6,125 nt of DNA from Bacteroidales bacterium (GTDB lineage Bacteria; Bacteroidota; Bacteroidia; Bacteroidales; UBA7960). Positions 5,779-6,125 of this stretch are shown piece after piece. Within the stretch, counting starts at the first letter, position 1, and each line of letters begins with the position of its first letter. A program made the position numbers and the translations under genes. Under the pieces are notes generated by a model. It saw only the letters and a program-made list of their open reading frames with translations. It did not search any database and was not told the origin of the DNA. The DNA lies in the NCBI GenBank assembly GCA_003557805.1, contig PWNY01000200.1, positions 1 to 6,125 on the forward strand. The letters are read 5' to 3'.

Positions 5779-6125
5779 ATGAACCTGCTGCAGAAACAAC
5801 TGCTCCTTGAAAATCTATCCGGTTATATCAGACCTGAAAGGTATTACAGGATGAAAAAGGTACTGGAGTACCGGACACGTCATCTGTGTGTGGTCCTGGA
5901 AGACATATACCAGTCACAGAACGCCAGTGCCGTGCTTAGAACATGCGACTGCTTCGGTGTTCAGGACGTACATATTATTGAGAACCAGAACGTATATGAG
6001 ATAAACCCTGACGTAGCTCTTGGTTCATCAAAATGGCTCACCCTTTATAAATACAGCAGTCAGGAGCACAATACAATATCCTGCCTTAACCATTTGAAAG
6101 AAAAAGGCTACCGGATCGTTGCAAC
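5779..6125 (+). CDS. trmH: tRNA (guanosine-18-2'-O)-methyltransferase, 5' part
   Basis: The ATG at 5779 opens a frame that runs off the right edge (115 full codons). The product is a SPOUT-class RNA methyltransferase, which uses S-adenosylmethionine to methylate the 2'-OH of a guanosine. The closest match I recognise is TrmH, which acts on G18 in the tRNA D-loop. RPERYYRMKKVLEYR (18-32) is the N-terminal extension typical of TrmH. LCVVLEDIYQSQNASAVLRTCDCFGVQDVHII (36-67) is motif 1, with Asn48 and Arg54 spaced like the catalytic Asn and Arg of Thermus TrmH. ALGSSKWL follows in the position of the family's GS-x-W segment. The SAM-binding knot would lie beyond the window. The start is 8 bp after the ureohydrolase stop, so the two are probably co-transcribed. 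A TrmH-like 23S rRNA methyltransferase is the main alternative; the N-terminal extension favours tRNA. Confidence 0.87.
   Translation, partial: MNLLQKQLLLENLSGYIRPERYYRMKKVLEYRTRHLCVVLEDIYQSQNASAVLRTCDCFGVQDVHIIENQNVYEINPDVALGSSKWLTLYKYSSQEHNTISCLNHLKEKGYRIVA

Noticed and set aside
1..6125. Mobile element, CRISPR array, phage or defence system
   Set aside because: I saw no transposase, integrase, terminal inverted repeats, spaced repeat array or toxin-antitoxin pair; all genes are recognisable chromosomal families.

Overview
The window looks like ordinary chromosomal DNA from a member of the Bacteroidota, most likely Bacteroidales or a close relative. Four things point there. The promoters follow the group's TTG / TAnnTTTG pattern. 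The starts are preceded by A-rich sequence with no Shine-Dalgarno motif. There is a lipoprotein whose mature N-terminus reads Cys-Arg-Asp-Asp-Asp, close to the Bacteroidota surface-export signal. Finally, a membrane-anchored TPR gene sits directly upstream of ribH. I saw no mobile element, CRISPR array, tRNA, rRNA or clear sign of recent transfer.

Layout: (1) 1-338 is the 3' end of sucD (succinyl-CoA synthetase alpha). (2) 374-1846, on the minus strand and convergent with sucD, encodes a 490-residue lipoprotein with an Ig-like N-terminal region, a right-handed beta-helix and an SPAIGAG...DIGAV C-terminus. (3) 1847-1973 is a divergent promoter region. (4) 1974-4169 is a tight plus-strand run: a TPR membrane protein, ribH (lumazine synthase) and fmt (Met-tRNA formyltransferase), with gaps of 11 and 16 bp. 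(5) 4170-4327 is the hup control region, with a 10-bp direct repeat, a small inverted repeat and a well-formed promoter. (6) 4328-4600 encodes a 90-residue HU protein, followed by a strong intrinsic terminator at 4627-4666. (7) 4724-5770 encodes an agmatinase/arginase-family ureohydrolase. (8) From 5779 to the window end is the 5' part of trmH (tRNA Gm18 methyltransferase), 8 bp after the ureohydrolase.

The genes do not form one pathway. They are housekeeping functions (TCA cycle, flavin synthesis, translation initiation, nucleoid structure, polyamine or guanidino metabolism, tRNA modification) plus one surface lipoprotein of unknown role. I did not find a convincing undescribed system. The parts most worth a second look are the repeat architecture upstream of hup, the back-to-back promoters at 1936-1954, the probable surface display of the beta-helix lipoprotein, and the uncertain substrate of the ureohydrolase.
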